A stretch of 64,000 nucleotides of DNA, taken from contig NC_088202.1 of assembly GCF_037126465.1 (NCBI RefSeq), forward strand, positions 129,656,123 to 129,720,122, read 5' to 3'. Origin of the DNA: Ornithodoros turicata. Taxonomy: Eukaryota; Arthropoda; Arachnida; Ixodida; Argasidae. The position numbers and the translations under genes are program-made. Shown in pieces: positions 22,190 through 35,238 of this stretch. The notes beneath the pieces were generated by a model. That model was not told the origin of the DNA, did no database searches, and worked only from the letters and a program-made list of their open reading frames with translations. Each line of letters starts with the position of its first letter. Position 1 is the stretch's first letter.

Positions 22190-23130
22190 GAAGGTGCTAC
22201 AGGCCGGACTACGCTACTGTGGAGAGTCCCCCCAGGGCACTGTTTTGAGTCTTTTGCTCTTTAACATTGTCATGGGCCTCAAAGGCTTCCCAAGGGCGTG
22301 AACCTGTCAGTATACGCAGATTATGTATGCACATGAACAGTAGGAAAATCTCGTCCAGCCATACAAGCCCGGTTGCAGCGCTCGCTGGACGCCATCAGCA
22401 ACGTCTCACTGGATGCAGTGATGGACATCTCAGTTGAAAAATGCGCGGTCCTCTCATTTACGAAGAAGCATATACATCGTTTTCGGCTCCATCTTGGAAG
22501 AAGCCATCTGCAGCAAGTGAATCACCATAAGTTCCCGTGAGTTAGTTTAGACCGCAGTCTATCGTGGCGCCGACAAGTGGACTACCTCGTTTCGAAGGCG
22601 CAGTGCTGGATAAATGTGCCCCACCACTTTGCTGGTGCTCATTGGGACAGTAAGGAACCGGACCTAGATGATGCATAAAGCGCTCGTTAGGGGATCAATG
22701 CTTTATGATGTACCGGTACTCCGTAGCTTGTCCCGGACCTCGATCTCCAAACTTCGTAGTACCTTGGCACGTAGTCTGCGGGTTTGCTTGGGAGTGTCGC
22801 GCTGCACTGACACACGCATGGTGATAGAGGAAGCGAAAGAGATCCCGATTGAGGTCCTCTATCAGAAAGAAACTATCCGGCATAACACGCGCTTCTTGGT
22901 CCACCATCGGCGTCCTCCTCTGGTCACAAAGACCTATAAGCGAAGAGACAGCAAAGTCTCTCCATATGTGTCCGTGAAGCGAATCAATACCTCCTTCGTT
23001 TCACAGTGCAGCATGTACCGTAGTTTCCACCTTACCTCCGTGAACACTCCCACCACCGGCAATCTCGACCTTTGTCCCCGGGATCAAGAACAAGAAAAAG
23101 GAAGTCCCAATTTCTGTTTTGAGGCAAGCG
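22190..23130 (+). pseudogene. LINE reverse transcriptase remnant
   Basis: GLRYCGESPQGTVLSLLLFN at about 22205-22265 matches the RT block usually written GVPQGSVLSP. VYADYVCT at about 22308 stands where catalytic YADD is expected, so the second Asp is lost. Stops follow. The downstream frame at 22668-23144 is thumb/connection material of poor quality. Confidence 0.65.
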
Positions 23131-23139
23131 ACACTAGAA

Positions 23140-23810
23140 AATGATGGACGTGGTATACACAACTCACACTGCTGTCTTCACCGACGGGTCCTCCACTGAA
23201 GAGGGTTCATCCTACGCTTTCGTCGTACCAGAGGAATCCCTGTCATGCGGGTATAAGCTTTCGCAGCGCACGTCATCCACCTGTGCGGAGCTCTACGCTA
23301 TACTTTTTTTGCTGAGAAAGCTATTGGATTATAACTATCAACCCCGCTCCTCGGTGATCTGTACCAATTCTAAAATCGCCCGACAGTGAACAGTCTCTGT
23401 TCGAAATATCGGCGGCTCTCGTCCTGAGGCAATTCTCTTCACACTTCTTTACCGGTTCGCTGGATTTCAACCCGTCAACTATTGCAAGCAAGGGCATTCG
23501 AGTGTCAAAGCAACGGTGTGGACGAGTTGGTAAATACTGACATAGAAACATGCTCTTCGTTTGTCTACTTCATAGCCCGTTTCTGCGCCGTTTTCTTGTG
23601 TCAGCATTCGAGGGTCCTTGGCATCAATCGCTAATGATGTATTGCAACTTTACAAGCAACTCCACGAACAGGGGCACCGACTAGATTTACTGAGGATCCC
23701 GGGCCACATCGGCATACGTGGTAATGAAGACGGAGACTTAATAGCTGCAGCAGCCCACCGCCGTCGACATATGATCTCCGTCATAATGCCAAAAGGGGGA
23801 TGACGGTCTT
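23140..23810 (+). pseudogene. LINE RNase H domain remnant
   Basis: VFTDGSSTEEGSSYAFVVPE and CAELYAI give the first Asp and the Glu of RNase H. RIPGHIGIRGNEDGDLIA at about 23690-23740 is the last block. Stops at 23387 and elsewhere break the frame. Confidence 0.7.
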
Positions 23811-24282
23811 ACCTGTCGGTGCTTGTACCCGCAAAGCCCGCCCATCAATGGCGTCAAGACATCCCGGAAGGATCCCCCTTCCACTCCACTCAGTAGATCC
23901 CACACTGTATTAAATAATGCCGTATAGCCTTCGTCGGAGCCTTATGCCTATCGTTCGTCGACTTCGATTATACGTAGCATTCACCCCATAATTCCGTCAC
24001 AAGCTGGGTTACAGTAACACAACGCTATGCCCTCACTGTAATAGTACAAGTACTGTCCAGCACACTCTCATCAACTATCAGTTCCACTGTGCGCCCCGTC
24101 CTCCAGTGCCAACTTGAAGCCACTGCGACACCCTCACTTGCCCTTCCGCAACTATAGGCCTCTGGTTACCGAGCGCATCAACTACGAGCTCTTGAAGCCC
24201 TCATCACCTTTTTAGGAGCAACATAGGGCTCCTGCGTGAACACTGAACATTCATCATCGTTCACCATCTTCTCCCCCTCAAG

Positions 24283-24358
24283 CAATGGGATAGGGTGCCA
24301 CCTCAGCGGCGAAACATCCCACTACATCATGATCACTTATTTGTTGTTGTTGTTGTTG
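24283..24358 (+). repeat. 3' end of the I-type LINE, (GTT)n tail
   Basis: AATGGGATAGGGTGCCACC, GCGAAACATCCCAC, CATCATGATCA and (TTG)n match six other tails in the window (21202, 33671, 35239 inverted, 45192, 48648 inverted, 48993). Confidence 0.7.
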
Positions 24359-26464
24359 CACCCTCGCAGTCTGGATATTGAATTCCAGAGACTTCGCTCC
24401 ATCCGTCGGCGTGTAGAAAGAATGTCCCGTAGAAGAGGGGAGTACGGCCTCTACAAGGAGCCTGCCAACTTCGTTGTGTCATCCGACGTCATTTGGCGCG
24501 GCTAGCTGGCCAATATGTAGTTTGCAACCAATATGAAAATGAAGTGTATAAAATGGTCACCATGAATACCGAATGTCACAGCCCTGAGGGCTGTGGCATC
24601 TGTGCTTTAGTCGGACGTCTGTTCGAGGGTTTTTATCCCGCGAAGTTTGACTCGTAACAACAAAAATACTTTCAGCAGTATTGTGGTGCGAAAAACATGC
24701 ACCCATGATGTAACAGACCACATCTATGACAGCGTCCCAACCACTTTAATCTTTCCCTGACACTTCATATAGTTCAAATGGCTAGAGAACCTCATGTACC
24801 GTTTACCGTGAGTACAGAAAACTCGTGTTCGTTTCCCCATCCTTACGCTTCTACAGAAGTCACCTGTCAATAGCGAATGAGGTGCCGAAAACCAAAAGTC
24901 CAAGGTATAGTACTGCTTGTACACGTTCACTGAAGCCCTTCTGTTGTCCACTTGCACCTAATGCTTTGCAGAGTTGTCAGTGTTTTAAGGGCTTATTCAC
25001 TGTATCTCCTGTGGTGAGCTTGTGTAGCCTCTTGCTTCTGGTCAGGGTCTAATGAACAGCCACCGCACACAAAGATTGGGCACAGCTCCAGTAAGCTCCT
25101 GTACATAGCCTAACATGAAAACTAGCATTTTAAGGATGCCTAAAACAGACAGAACCGGCCTGCGCAGTAAACCAACAATGCAATTTCATATTTCTGTAGT
25201 TTTCCCGCCTGCATTCCTTTTGTGTAGATACAATATGGTGCACACAGATAAGGTAGAAGTGGTGCTCTGGTATCTTAGATACTTGACCTAGAAACAGCAT
25301 CGGGGCTAGGAACTTATAGTGCACAAAATGACAGGATGTCCTTCAGAAGAGGAGGTACATCCACTATATACCTGTTGCGCTGGAGTTTTTCGCAGAGCCA
25401 GCTAGCGACAGACATGCAAACTAGTCCCTAGTTCAGCGGCCTCCCATGTGTACATTTTTGCGTAATTTTCCTGCCAATGGGAAGAAGCGCACGAGAGCGA
25501 AAACATCGCAATATTAAAATTTAGTTGTTATTCTTGTTAGGTTGTAGCCACTGGTACAGAAATCCAGAAGATAAACCTGTCTCTACAGCCTAACAAACAA
25601 GCCATGCGGAAGGTGTCGCAGCACCCGTTGGATTAGTGCTGTTCGCCGTGTGATATCAATGTTTACAAGATTCTCAATGGAATGACTCCACCGTTACCTA
25701 GGACTCAGACAAGACGTTTCACATGTCATTTGGCACACAGCAGCTGTGATTAAGTTCGGCAACAAATATGTCAAAGAACGTGATTCTAGTCTTGGAATAA
25801 CAGACGACGGAAACGAGTTTTCACGTTTTAGAATGACACATACGTTGTGAACCTTTGAACAGGCAAAAAGCACAGCAGCTTAGTAAGATGATTTTACCAA
25901 GGGACCTCGTACTGATTGATAAAGGGCTTTCTGGAATTCAAGGCCGTAGTGAGAACAAAGATGCAATTCTGCTGGTGCCTCCAACTTGCGGGAATTGCGG
26001 GACACCTACTCTTAAAGTTGGCTTAACCTGCGAACTCGATGCCCTTCATTGAAGCTATACATTCCGTCTGCTTTCCGTAAAATATCCATTAGTACTGAGG
26101 GTTTGAAAAAAAGTGTCCACATCTAGGCATGACGGCAGAAGGTTCCTCGATTGTCCACAAGTGGATTGGTAGCTTGAGACCGTCACACTTTTTTTCCTGA
26201 GAGACTTATTTTCGCCGTGTTGGCTTCATGGCAGAATACATTGACGTGTCTTAATCGTTTAATTACGTGAAAACTAGGACTTCCCCAGAAAGTGTCCACA
26301 TTGGACATGAAAGACTGGCCTGTCTTGTGCGCTATGCAACTTTATGCGCAGTTGCAGGAGGTCCTATTTTTTTCCCACGACGAAAAAAGTACAAGATATG
26401 CCTGCGATGGCTTTCAGAGTATTTCTAACCAAATTATTCGCGCTGTGTTGTTGCGTTGCCGGTC

Positions 26465-26535
26465 TCGTGGTATAGTGATCGCGTTGCGGATTTGCGTTCT
26501 TGGGTTCAATACTTCGTGCGGTGCTTTATTTTTAT
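26465..26535 (+). repeat. tRNA-derived SINE head (Pol III promoter-like)
   Basis: TGGTATAGTGATCG at about 26469 fits the A box and GGTTCAATACT about 35 nt later fits the B box. The spacing and the G/C-rich flanks resemble a tRNA half. It is not a functional tRNA: no full cloverleaf could be drawn with confidence. It most likely heads a SINE. Confidence 0.5.
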
Positions 26536-26835
26536 ACACATATCATATAGTATTTTTTAATTCATTTCTTAGAATTCAGGTACACTTGCTCATAAAATTG
26601 GCTTTACCTGCCTGCAGATCACTACCGTAGGCGCGACGTAATTTAGTAGTTTCAATAAGATAGCACAGTATACTGAGTGTTACACACAGTGTCGTCCACA
26701 CCTGGAAGTATGGATTAGTTCCTGCCTGTCCCGGTAGAAGCAGAACGGCTGAGCATTCGCCAATATGACTCTTTCGTTAACTAGCTTAACTTGTGTAATT
26801 GCAGTTCCTGTGTGTCGGCGACAGCCCAGCAGCTA

Positions 26836-26863
26836 GGTGGTGGTGGTGGTGGTGGTGGTGGTG
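26836..26863 (+). repeat. (GGT)n microsatellite
   Basis: Nine GGT units lie inside a segment also related to the repeat at about 8968-9010. Confidence 0.9.
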
Positions 26864-29551
26864 ATAGGGCTTGCCGTTGTCGGCCTCACGTATGTGGGCA
26901 ACGTCACGACTCACGCCCTGGGGGAATGTGCGTCCTGGGCCGACTTCTAAGGGAACTGTGCCGAATATGTCTGAATGCGTCTGAGGAAAGCTAGCAGCTA
27001 GCAGGAAAGCTAGCAGCTAGCAGCAGCTAGCGCATTGGTACTACATTGGTACTGATTGACGAACAGCAGGTCTGCAGTAGCGATCTCTGGACGTCCCTGT
27101 CTACTCTTTTTTAATTGCAATAGAAAATATTCTCGAGTACATCATTCATATTAATTTCCACTAAAGGTTACTCTAAGGCCATAGCTGCCTTTGCATCATG
27201 AAATTGTTCACAAATAGACCAATCTATCTACCGTGGCGTCGCTCATGATCATAGTCGGCTCCACCAATTATTAATATTAAGATCATGTCTTTCTCACGCG
27301 GACCAATCATTTCGCTTCACGAGCTTCTATAGCGCGATTTTTGATTTCGCAACGACATTCAACCAACAGAAAAGGCTTGATGCATATTTCAATTCTGAGC
27401 CACGCGTTGCGTTCTTTTTTTTTTTTTTTTATCTGCCCCGCGTGCCCACAGTGTAGATGACGTTAAAAGTTCTCTGTCTTATCTCTCCTCCTCGTCCCTC
27501 CCCGAATTTTTCCTCCTCCCATATCCTCGTGCAAATCTGTCAAGTCGGCTTTCTTGCATGGTTGTCTGCTACCCCGCGAAGCCGGCTTTCCGTGTCGTGT
27601 CCCTGGATTCTGGTCATGTTTCATGTCTAGTGCGCAGTTTTGAAAGTAGCAGATACAAGATAATGACTACATTGCTAAAGTTCGCATCCATGTCGAACGT
27701 GCCATTCAGTGGGTAAAAGTTTATACGTTCTCCTGAACGGAAAAATACCTGTAACTTTAACCTCATGTGTGAATAGGACACATAATTGCTGTCGTGTTCT
27801 AGCTAACTTACACTTCACATCATCAAACAAATGACTGTTGACTAACATATGATTTATTTTGCACAATACTGCACATCAGTAAAAATGGCAGAAAGGTCCT
27901 ACACGGAGAAATCACATCAGGCCCAGCACGGCCGACCGCCGGAGAACTAGGAAGTTATTCGTGTCTGGGTGCCCGTGGAGCTTGTGTCGGGAAACCGCAG
28001 CGCCGCCTGGTTAGTGCAACAGGCCTATACCCTCCAATTATTGTTCGAATGTTTCAGACCGTGTAAGTCAGGAATGCAGGACAATTGCTTAGTAATCCCC
28101 GCTAGCGTGAAATATTGTAAACCACCTTCATGGAGCCAAAGCTGCTCTCCAATGTCTCGATGTGTACATCTTGCATGAAGACCTTGATTCCCATGAATAT
28201 GTGAAGCAATGCCATGATCCGAATATCTATGATAATATCGTGAGCCCCTTTACCAGGACTAACTTTCCATTATCACTGCATGTCCAAGCTTGGACACGTT
28301 GGACATGACATGGACACATATTGGACGCTTGTCCATGTGCATGCATCTTTTGTAGCACCGGATGTTGTTTCATCAGTGCTGCTGCAAGCATCTTTTCCTG
28401 GGAGCAAGGAGAAGCAGAGATTATAATTATACCGGTTAATGCTAACACTGCTAAGGTGCAAAAAGCATTACACCTCAATAAACCAAATACGTCCCAAGAA
28501 TATCCTGGGGAAGAACTAAATTTGACATTTGGATATCCCAGGGACATCCATGTGGACGTCCAGGGGAGCAGACTTTCTTCCTTACTTTGCAGTCCGTGGC
28601 ACGTCCGGGGAATGTCTGTGTTGAATATCGGGACGTGAATGGGACGTTTGCCGTTTCATATCCAATTAGCTTGTATACTGAGCCATTATGCATTGTTATT
28701 CAGTTTTTGATAGTTATCTGTCCACGTTTGGATAAATAGTCTACATCTTTTATTTGGAGAACGGCATTCGACCGCTGCATACAACACTTATCGGCAACAC
28801 CGCGTGACCAGCGTATCCCATTGAGAGTGGGGAGGCAGCTTGGACTCTGGCACACACATAGGTAACGGTACTACCTATGGAGGCCTATTATCTTAGGAAA
28901 AATCTTCCCGCGAACAGCACCGCAAGCGATACTGCCCCGACGACCCTTTTATCGGCCGCGCATTCAAAGACACGGCCCACACGGGGGGTGGGGGTGGGGG
29001 CACCACGTTATCCAGGGGCCCTTATCCACTATACGAGGGACCGCCTCCCTCCACCGCTTACGCAGATTTGAAGGGAGACCAGACCATGGACCTATAGTAG
29101 CCTCTTTTGACGTACTAGATGGAGCACATATAAAATTATTGTTGTTGGACTACAGTCATTAAGTGTATAGTAGGGTGAACTACGCTTGTAACGGTGGAGA
29201 CGTCTTTGGAAAATTCGTTCGTCTGCCAACAACCCCGGAGTATAACCGCTGATACTTCTGGCGTCCCTTCCTCACAAAGTATTGTTTTTGATTCAAACTA
29301 CGTTCCATGATGTGATTACTGTGCAAATAACGGTGTAAAACCAAAATGTTTCTTTCTTTGCTTACGTCATTCCAGTAAGCATCACGTGTCCCAGATATGT
29401 GCGCAAAATATCACGCGCCGGGGCAATTCCTTTTACATCCTGCAGATGTCCCTGGGAGATACAATGTCAGACGATTTTCAGCATCACATTGTGGACGTCC
29501 ACATAACGTATGGTGGACCCCTTGGACATATGTGGCTTGTGCAACTTTTCT

Positions 29552-29713
29552 GAGACGTCCCTGGGATATTTCTTGTTTGCTGGGACATTTAAGCTACAAA
29601 TGTAATCAACAATGTTACCAGCAAAGCTTGCCCCCAAATGTACCCCTTCTAACAGGAAATATGTTGTCAAACAACGTACACAAGCTGGACTGTACATGTA
29701 TGTTATGACGGTG
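29552..29713. repeat. GACGTCC repeat, copy 1
   Basis: 162 bp starting GAGACGTCCCTGGG and ending TGTTATGACGGTG are about 90 percent or more identical to the segment inserted in the protease pseudogene at 34877-35034. Related GGACGTCC-rich sequence continues upstream to about 29440. Confidence 0.85.
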
Positions 29714-31112
29714 TGCACTACCAAGGAAATGTAGCGTAACACCTCTTGCAACGTGCAGCACGTCAAAGCGATGATTCACAGATGAATGAGTGTTTTTCAT
29801 GAAGGACTTCCCCTAATCGTGCCTATCGGAGATGAGCATGCTGACTGTCATCCCTTGCTGGCCAAAGTACGCGAGCACCCTTTCAAGGCCTGCTGGTAGC
29901 TGGAGTCAACTTCAATGGACTAGAACAAAATGGAATTCGAGCCACGTGATAACATTACATCACAACTTGAACACACATCACTCACAGACACAGCCGGCTT
30001 TTAAAGGAATAATAATGCTGCAATGCAAGTTGGATATGGGCAGTTCTATGGTTGAGAGAAGGCTGAGCGTGATCATACAGAAGCGAAAACAGACACAGAG
30101 TGTCTCAAAACAGGAACCCTCAAGTTGTTGCTGATTCCAGCTGCTGTGACTGTTTCGCCTTCTGTGTGCCCAGGTTCAGGCGTCTTCAAACTCATGCAAT
30201 TTTGCAACCAACTTCTCTGAGGAGCTGCATAGTTTTACATACAACCGCGGACTATAGGGCTCAGCAGCCCCATATTTGTCGTTCACATGTTCATATTGTG
30301 TGCAAGCCGTAGTGCAAGTTCCTCCGTACATTTACCTGCAACTTCGGTCCTTTGGTACTATCTTCTTTGTCGTCGTCGAACGAGGTAGGTGCAGAATTCC
30401 TTTTCAGCGACTTTTCTATCAGGCCAGGACTTTTCCATCAGCCATCAGGTGAACGAACCCGTAACATTCTGATGCAAAATGCTTCGAGCACACACGACTG
30501 TTACCCTGATAAGTTCAGAGCACTCAACCACTGGTTTCGTGTTACCCAATCATGCACAAAATCATCAACTGGTAACTTGGTACGAAACATCTTCAGCCTG
30601 ACGATTGCTGGCGATTGCGAAACCGCAAGCATGTCAACAAGCCAAGAAGAGCCAAAGCGAAGCTGGCCGTGACGTCACTAGTTTGAGCGCATGATCAGAC
30701 GGCAAACCAAAAATTGATTGCTCCGTAAATGCAGGGTATTTGGCCAAACTCTTTTGGAGGTGTACTCTGTGGGCACGAACCTTTGTGCCTGCTGACTTTT
30801 GTTGTGGTCTGTCTCAATGAATTTTCCCCAGAGCTGACCTTTAAGGAGGCATGTGACTTCGCAGAAAAAATAACTGACAAGAGACACGCCCTGCTTCGGA
30901 ATGTATTTTCGAACGGTGACAGTGCCTTCAGTGTAGGTTTTATGTAACATGCATCGAAACCGTTTCTCTTACGAGGAAATTAAAAATTCTCTCAAGAGGA
31001 AATTCTGCCCAGGCAAATTAAAAGCGTTAGTATAAACACGAAGAAAATTTAAGGACAGCATCAATGCTCTCGGGACATCGCAAAGTGTAAGCTTTCCTCC
31101 CTCCTTTTTATA

Positions 31113-31935
31113 CAGGGTGTCCCACCGAAAAAGGGCCAGGGGCTAAAGAAAAAACTGAGAGCTCTACACAAATGAAACCAACTGTACGTGCTTGGCAGTT
31201 GTGTGGTCTATCCAAAGATATTGTTTTCATCGCCCGTTGTCAATTAATTTGCGGTAATTAACTTTCTAACTTTTTTATTTTAATTATCGGTTTTAGCCCT
31301 CAGATGTCAATGAGGAAGTTGTAGTACATATCGCAAACGACACAACTGAAGTGGTTCGAGGTTGCTTTGGATTGGGGTTTCGTTTTTTCCGGGGTTTAAA
31401 ATTTGGTTTCAGATGCCGGGCGGACCGCAGATCTCTGCCCACAATCCGGCACCCGCGCGGGACGATTCCAGAGCCCTCCGACGTACATTGACCTTGAGAT
31501 TAGCGTTTGGGGACCATCCTTGGGCCACGTCACACAAGAGGAATAAATTCCACCTGTTTCAAGGCACACCTACCAGAGTGCACTGCAATCGTCGCGCGTC
31601 AGCGCTAAATTATGGGGAGCGCTCTGTGGTGCGCGCGGCTTCTGAAACCAATTTTTAAACCCGAGAAAACACAAAGCCACAAGCCATCGCAACGTCGAAC
31701 CACTTCAGTTGCGTCTTTTTCGAAATGTACTACAACTTCCTCATTGACATCTGAGAGCTGAAACCGATAATCCAAAAGTTAGCAAATTAATTACCGCTAA
31801 TTAATTGACAGGGGGCGATGAAAAATATATTTTTGGCTAGACCCCACAACTGCCAAGCACGTGCAGTTGGTGCCATTTGTGTCGAGCACTCCACTTTTTC
31901 TCTAGCCCCGGGCCCTTTTTCGGTGGGACACCCTG
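31113..31935. mobile_element. Long foldback element with TA target site, 823 bp
   Basis: Terminal inverted repeats of about 260 bp start CAGGGTGTCCCACCGAAAAA and end in the complement. TA dinucleotides flank both sides (31111-31112, 31936-31937). Matches continue inward (GTCAATGAGGAAGTTGTAGT at about 31308 against its complement at about 31725). The centre is about 300 bp of unrelated sequence without a transposase. A TA target with foldback shape fits a Tc1/mariner-type MITE. Confidence 0.8.
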
Positions 31936-31943
31936 TACAGCTG

Positions 31944-32180
31944 GATTGGATTGGATTGGAAAAGAAAGAAAAATATGGAGAGGTTAGTCCCGACCCAGTC
32001 AGAACTGGCTACTCCAAAATGCGTTTGTTGGTAAACAAAAGAAACAAAGAAACAAAAAGAAAGAAAAAGGTCAGCTACGAAAAATAGGACAAACAAACAA
32101 ACAACCAAGCAGGATAAAGCATAAAGGAAGACGGGGGAAAGGAAAGGGGGAGACGTTCGACGCCAAGAATCACTCACTGC
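31944..32180 (+). repeat. SINE-like dispersed repeat copy
   Basis: (GGATT)n start, then AAATATGGAGAGGTTAGTCCC, GACCCAGTCAGAACTGGCTA and a purine-rich tail, as in the other family members. Confidence 0.55.
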
Positions 32181-33670
32181 ACAATGTCAGATATAGTGCG
32201 AACACAATGTCACCGAAGTTTTCACATAGTGTCCAGCAAGTCCGAAGCGATAAGAAAGCTACCCTGTACAGCTACCCTACGTGGTTCATAGTAGTTTCAT
32301 AGTAGTTTCATTAGATCCTGGTCTCGCTCGATTCATTTGCTTCCCGTTATGGAACATATCTGCCTGATTGTGTTATGACACGAAGAACCAGTAGATCATT
32401 CAAAAGGAAAGCATTGGTCATGTTGATAATCAAGGCCAGGATGAAACGAAAACAGCAGTTTTCAGCATATATAGTTTTCTACCTCTCTTACTCTTGTAAT
32501 TATAGAGGTGACTGGCTATATGTGGACATGTCCTCAAAATATTTTTTTCCACTCACTGGGGCTCTCAGATGAGAAGCTTCATTCACATTTAATGAAAGCT
32601 TCGGACTCATCCGTTCAGCCGCGAGTAACGCGCGAGGTGCTTGTGAGAATTGCGGAAAGCTTTGCAAGAAAATGGTAAACGTAAAGCTGTATAAGCTTTA
32701 CTGAAACAGAAATGTAACAACGAATATATACGAATCGTAAAAAGCACTATGCGAATGTTCATATTACAGAAACATCAACCAGTTTTCAACCTGTGTTGGC
32801 TCGCAGTTGCTAAGCTGGTCCTCTGGGTAACATCGAAACGCAAGAAGGCCCGGTCATCTATGTTTGTGACCATAGCTAGGAATCACACGTTGATTATACA
32901 ATAATCTCCGTCGGGCAGAAGTAAATGCATTAACTTACATTCAATCTGAACGAAGTAAAGTAAAAATAGCAACATGTACTGCGTTGTAACGATATCCGCA
33001 TGAAGCGCAGCATTTTACAATCACAAGTTTCATGAAAACGAAAATATTTATAACACCCATAAAGCAACCTATAAATGTAGTGCAACCAACGTAATCTGGG
33101 AACACCATTTGACAGATAGCCAAGTATCCACGAGAGGAGGCATTTTCACGTGTTCGTGTGGAAAGAAAGAAAAAAAAAAAAACAAGCCTCTGGTTAAACC
33201 CTGGCTCGCGGACCGTCCTTTGTAGAGGACGCAGCACTCGTAGAACGAAATGGCTTTTATTGGGGCGTTGTGCTTTCTCACGTCGGATGAATCCCTCAAC
33301 GAGTGCTCAAGCATTAAAACCGTCACAAACACACTCGCACTACTCGCACTACACCTCGAACGTATGAATACGTTCGAGGATCCAGGGCATGAACGTCGTC
33401 ACCCGGGTATAGACTTCAGGGAGACCGGCTACGCCGCGACGCCTGCCGAAAGATAGCACTCCCATGAGGTAGAAGCGATCGTTGTCTCGACGGACGAAGG
33501 GACTTCCTGTGCCGATCTGTAACGGTAGATGTTCACAGCATGTAAAACACATATGTTGTTCTGAGCCGATCTGCACGCTTTGCGCTTTTGCGCTTTGCGT
33601 GAGCATGTTCTGCCGTACTGAAACTGAAAAAAAGGGTACCAAGCATGCAATATTTAGGTACCTTTTTGGA

Positions 33671-33750
33671 ATGGGGTAGGGCCCTGCACTCAACGCTGGG
33701 AAACATCCCACATCATCATCATTCATTCATCTATGTTGTTGTTGTTGTTA
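33671..33750 (+). repeat. (GTT)n-tailed LINE/SINE 3' end copy
   Basis: AATGGGGTAGGGCCCTGCAC, GGGAAACATCCCACATCATC and a (GTT)n run. It lies in the last intron of the protease pseudogene, directly beside the donor at 33755. Confidence 0.65.
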
Positions 33751-34876
33751 AGTACCTGGCAGGAATCATTGTTCCTTCCGCTGTCTCCTGCACAGAGGTA
33801 AACATGTGAGATCGGGGGCCGTCTCTGATATGCCTTCTTGCACTCAGCTTCACTCCAGACACGTATATCGGCCTCTTTCAAGACTCCGCTGTCTTCATCA
33901 TGAGGAAAAGGGCGAGGAGAGAGAGCTGACACAGGCACTTTCGGCGAACATTGTGAAACTATGAAAACTACATCAACTGGGAGCGCCTTTCGTTTGTCGT
34001 TTTCACAGCAGGGAACGAAAGCCTTATCGTGGCTGACTTGTTTATCTTGCTGTATGAGGATCACATCACAGCAGATGTTGAGATCACTCGAACGTTGAAT
34101 TAACCCGCTTGTATATTCTAGCCACAAAATGAAGGCATATATAGGGTGTGCAACTCTCAGGACATCGTTTGTTGGCAGATACATGCGCAGTGGTTAAGTG
34201 TTTAACGCCACAAGGAAGAGGTATACGTGGAGCGGTGGCGTGGTTTTCATGTAGTCTAGTAGAGCGTGTTCCGTTTGAGGTGACGGTTGCGCATTCCCTC
34301 TATCACGTGGTGTGGTTTCTATCACGTGGTATGAGAAAGTGTGCTGGGTGAAGTGGTAATGTAATGGACGAGGCACTTTCGACAAAATAACGTACGTCCA
34401 GCAAAAAAAAAAAAAAAAGCCATTGTAAAGAAATTTAAGTATTGCTCGCGTGTAGTCTTTGTTGTCAGGGGCGCCACGTCACAGTCTTTCGGAAATTCAA
34501 ATGCAGCGCGTGCTATATGGGCAGTCGTGGGCAGCGTCAGCAAAACTGTACGTGCAGCTCGAGCTAAATACTTTATCAGTGTATATTGTACAACTCTGGG
34601 GCACCAGCAAAAGAAGCAGCAGAGTTATTGTCCTGTCAAACGTAAGACAAGGACGGCACAAACAGTCATTTCTACACACTCTTCGTAACGAACGCTGCCA
34701 CTGGGAATACGACGCTTGGCTTCCGATGATTGACGATTACTAAGCTTGAAGAAAAATGATAGACTTACTGAGACCTGTGATAAAGCCAGTTACGAAGCCA
34801 TGGTATCCAGTAAGGTCTCGACTGCCGAGGTCATCTCCGAACGGCAAGCAGACGGGTCTTACAAACTCGCTGAATG

Positions 34877-35034
34877 AGACGTCCCTGGGATATTTCTTGT
34901 TTGCTGGGACATTTAAGCTACAAATATAATCAATAATGTTACGAGTAAACTTTGCCCCCAAATGTATCCCTTCTAACAGGAAATATGTTGTCAAACAACG
35001 TACACAAGCTGAACTGTACATTATGTTATGACGG
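34877..35034. mobile_element. 158-bp insertion disrupting a protease pseudogene exon
   Basis: The paralog reads GAATG|TGACTGG without interruption, while here 158 bp separate these halves. The inserted sequence matches 29552-29713. No target duplication longer than a base or two is visible. Confidence 0.85.
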
Positions 35035-35238
35035 TGACTGGCTCCTCAAGTGTCAGGATAGCGATGTCGTTCTTAAATGTCGGGCGGTCGAAATCAGCGT
35101 GCCTTTCGACACCAACAACGCGGACATCGATGGGGTTGAGGATAGCCGTCGCTGCGGGCCAAGTTGTGGACTCCGAGGCGGGCAGTAAATTGTGAAGGGG
35201 GAATGCTGCCGAAAACATACCTAGTTAGACTGCCGAAA

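Larger units (their letters stand above)
19620..24358 (+). mobile_element. Degenerate I-type LINE with RNase H and (GTT)n tail
   Basis: Fragments in order are a gag-like ORF1 with cysteine knuckles, an AP endonuclease region, reverse transcriptase motifs, RNase H and a 3' tail ending in (GTT)n at about 24343-24358. All parts are broken by stops and frameshifts. Foreign segments interrupt it at about 20577-20870 and 21002-21290. The order, and an RNase H after RT, fit the I group. It is non-functional. Confidence 0.78.
24360..31110. other. Long gene-free stretch
   Basis: No gene is supported over 6.7 kb. Visible items are a short hairpin (CACAGCCCT/AGGGCTGTG, 24577-24595), a tRNA-like SINE head (about 26465), a GGT microsatellite, GCTAGCAG repeats (26990-27030), a T-run (27413-27431), GGACGTCC-rich repeats (28260-28640, 29440-29720) and one weak open frame at 30729-30947. 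That frame is 72 codons with FKEACDFAEKITDKRHALLR, preceded by a possible acceptor, and has no known relative. Confidence 0.45.

Noticed and set aside
22668..23144. 158-codon frame as an independent gene
   Set aside because: Sits between RT and RNase H remnants of the I-type LINE, in the expected place for its connection region.
33756..34184. Minus frame read as an intact protease exon with a new start
   Set aside because: Only 33756-33901 aligns with the paralog exon; the rest is intron read-through after loss of the acceptor.
34186..34240. tRNA-like AGTGGTTAAGTG segment (also at 55228)
   Set aside because: Resembles an A box but no B box follows at proper spacing; could be an old SINE but not supportable.
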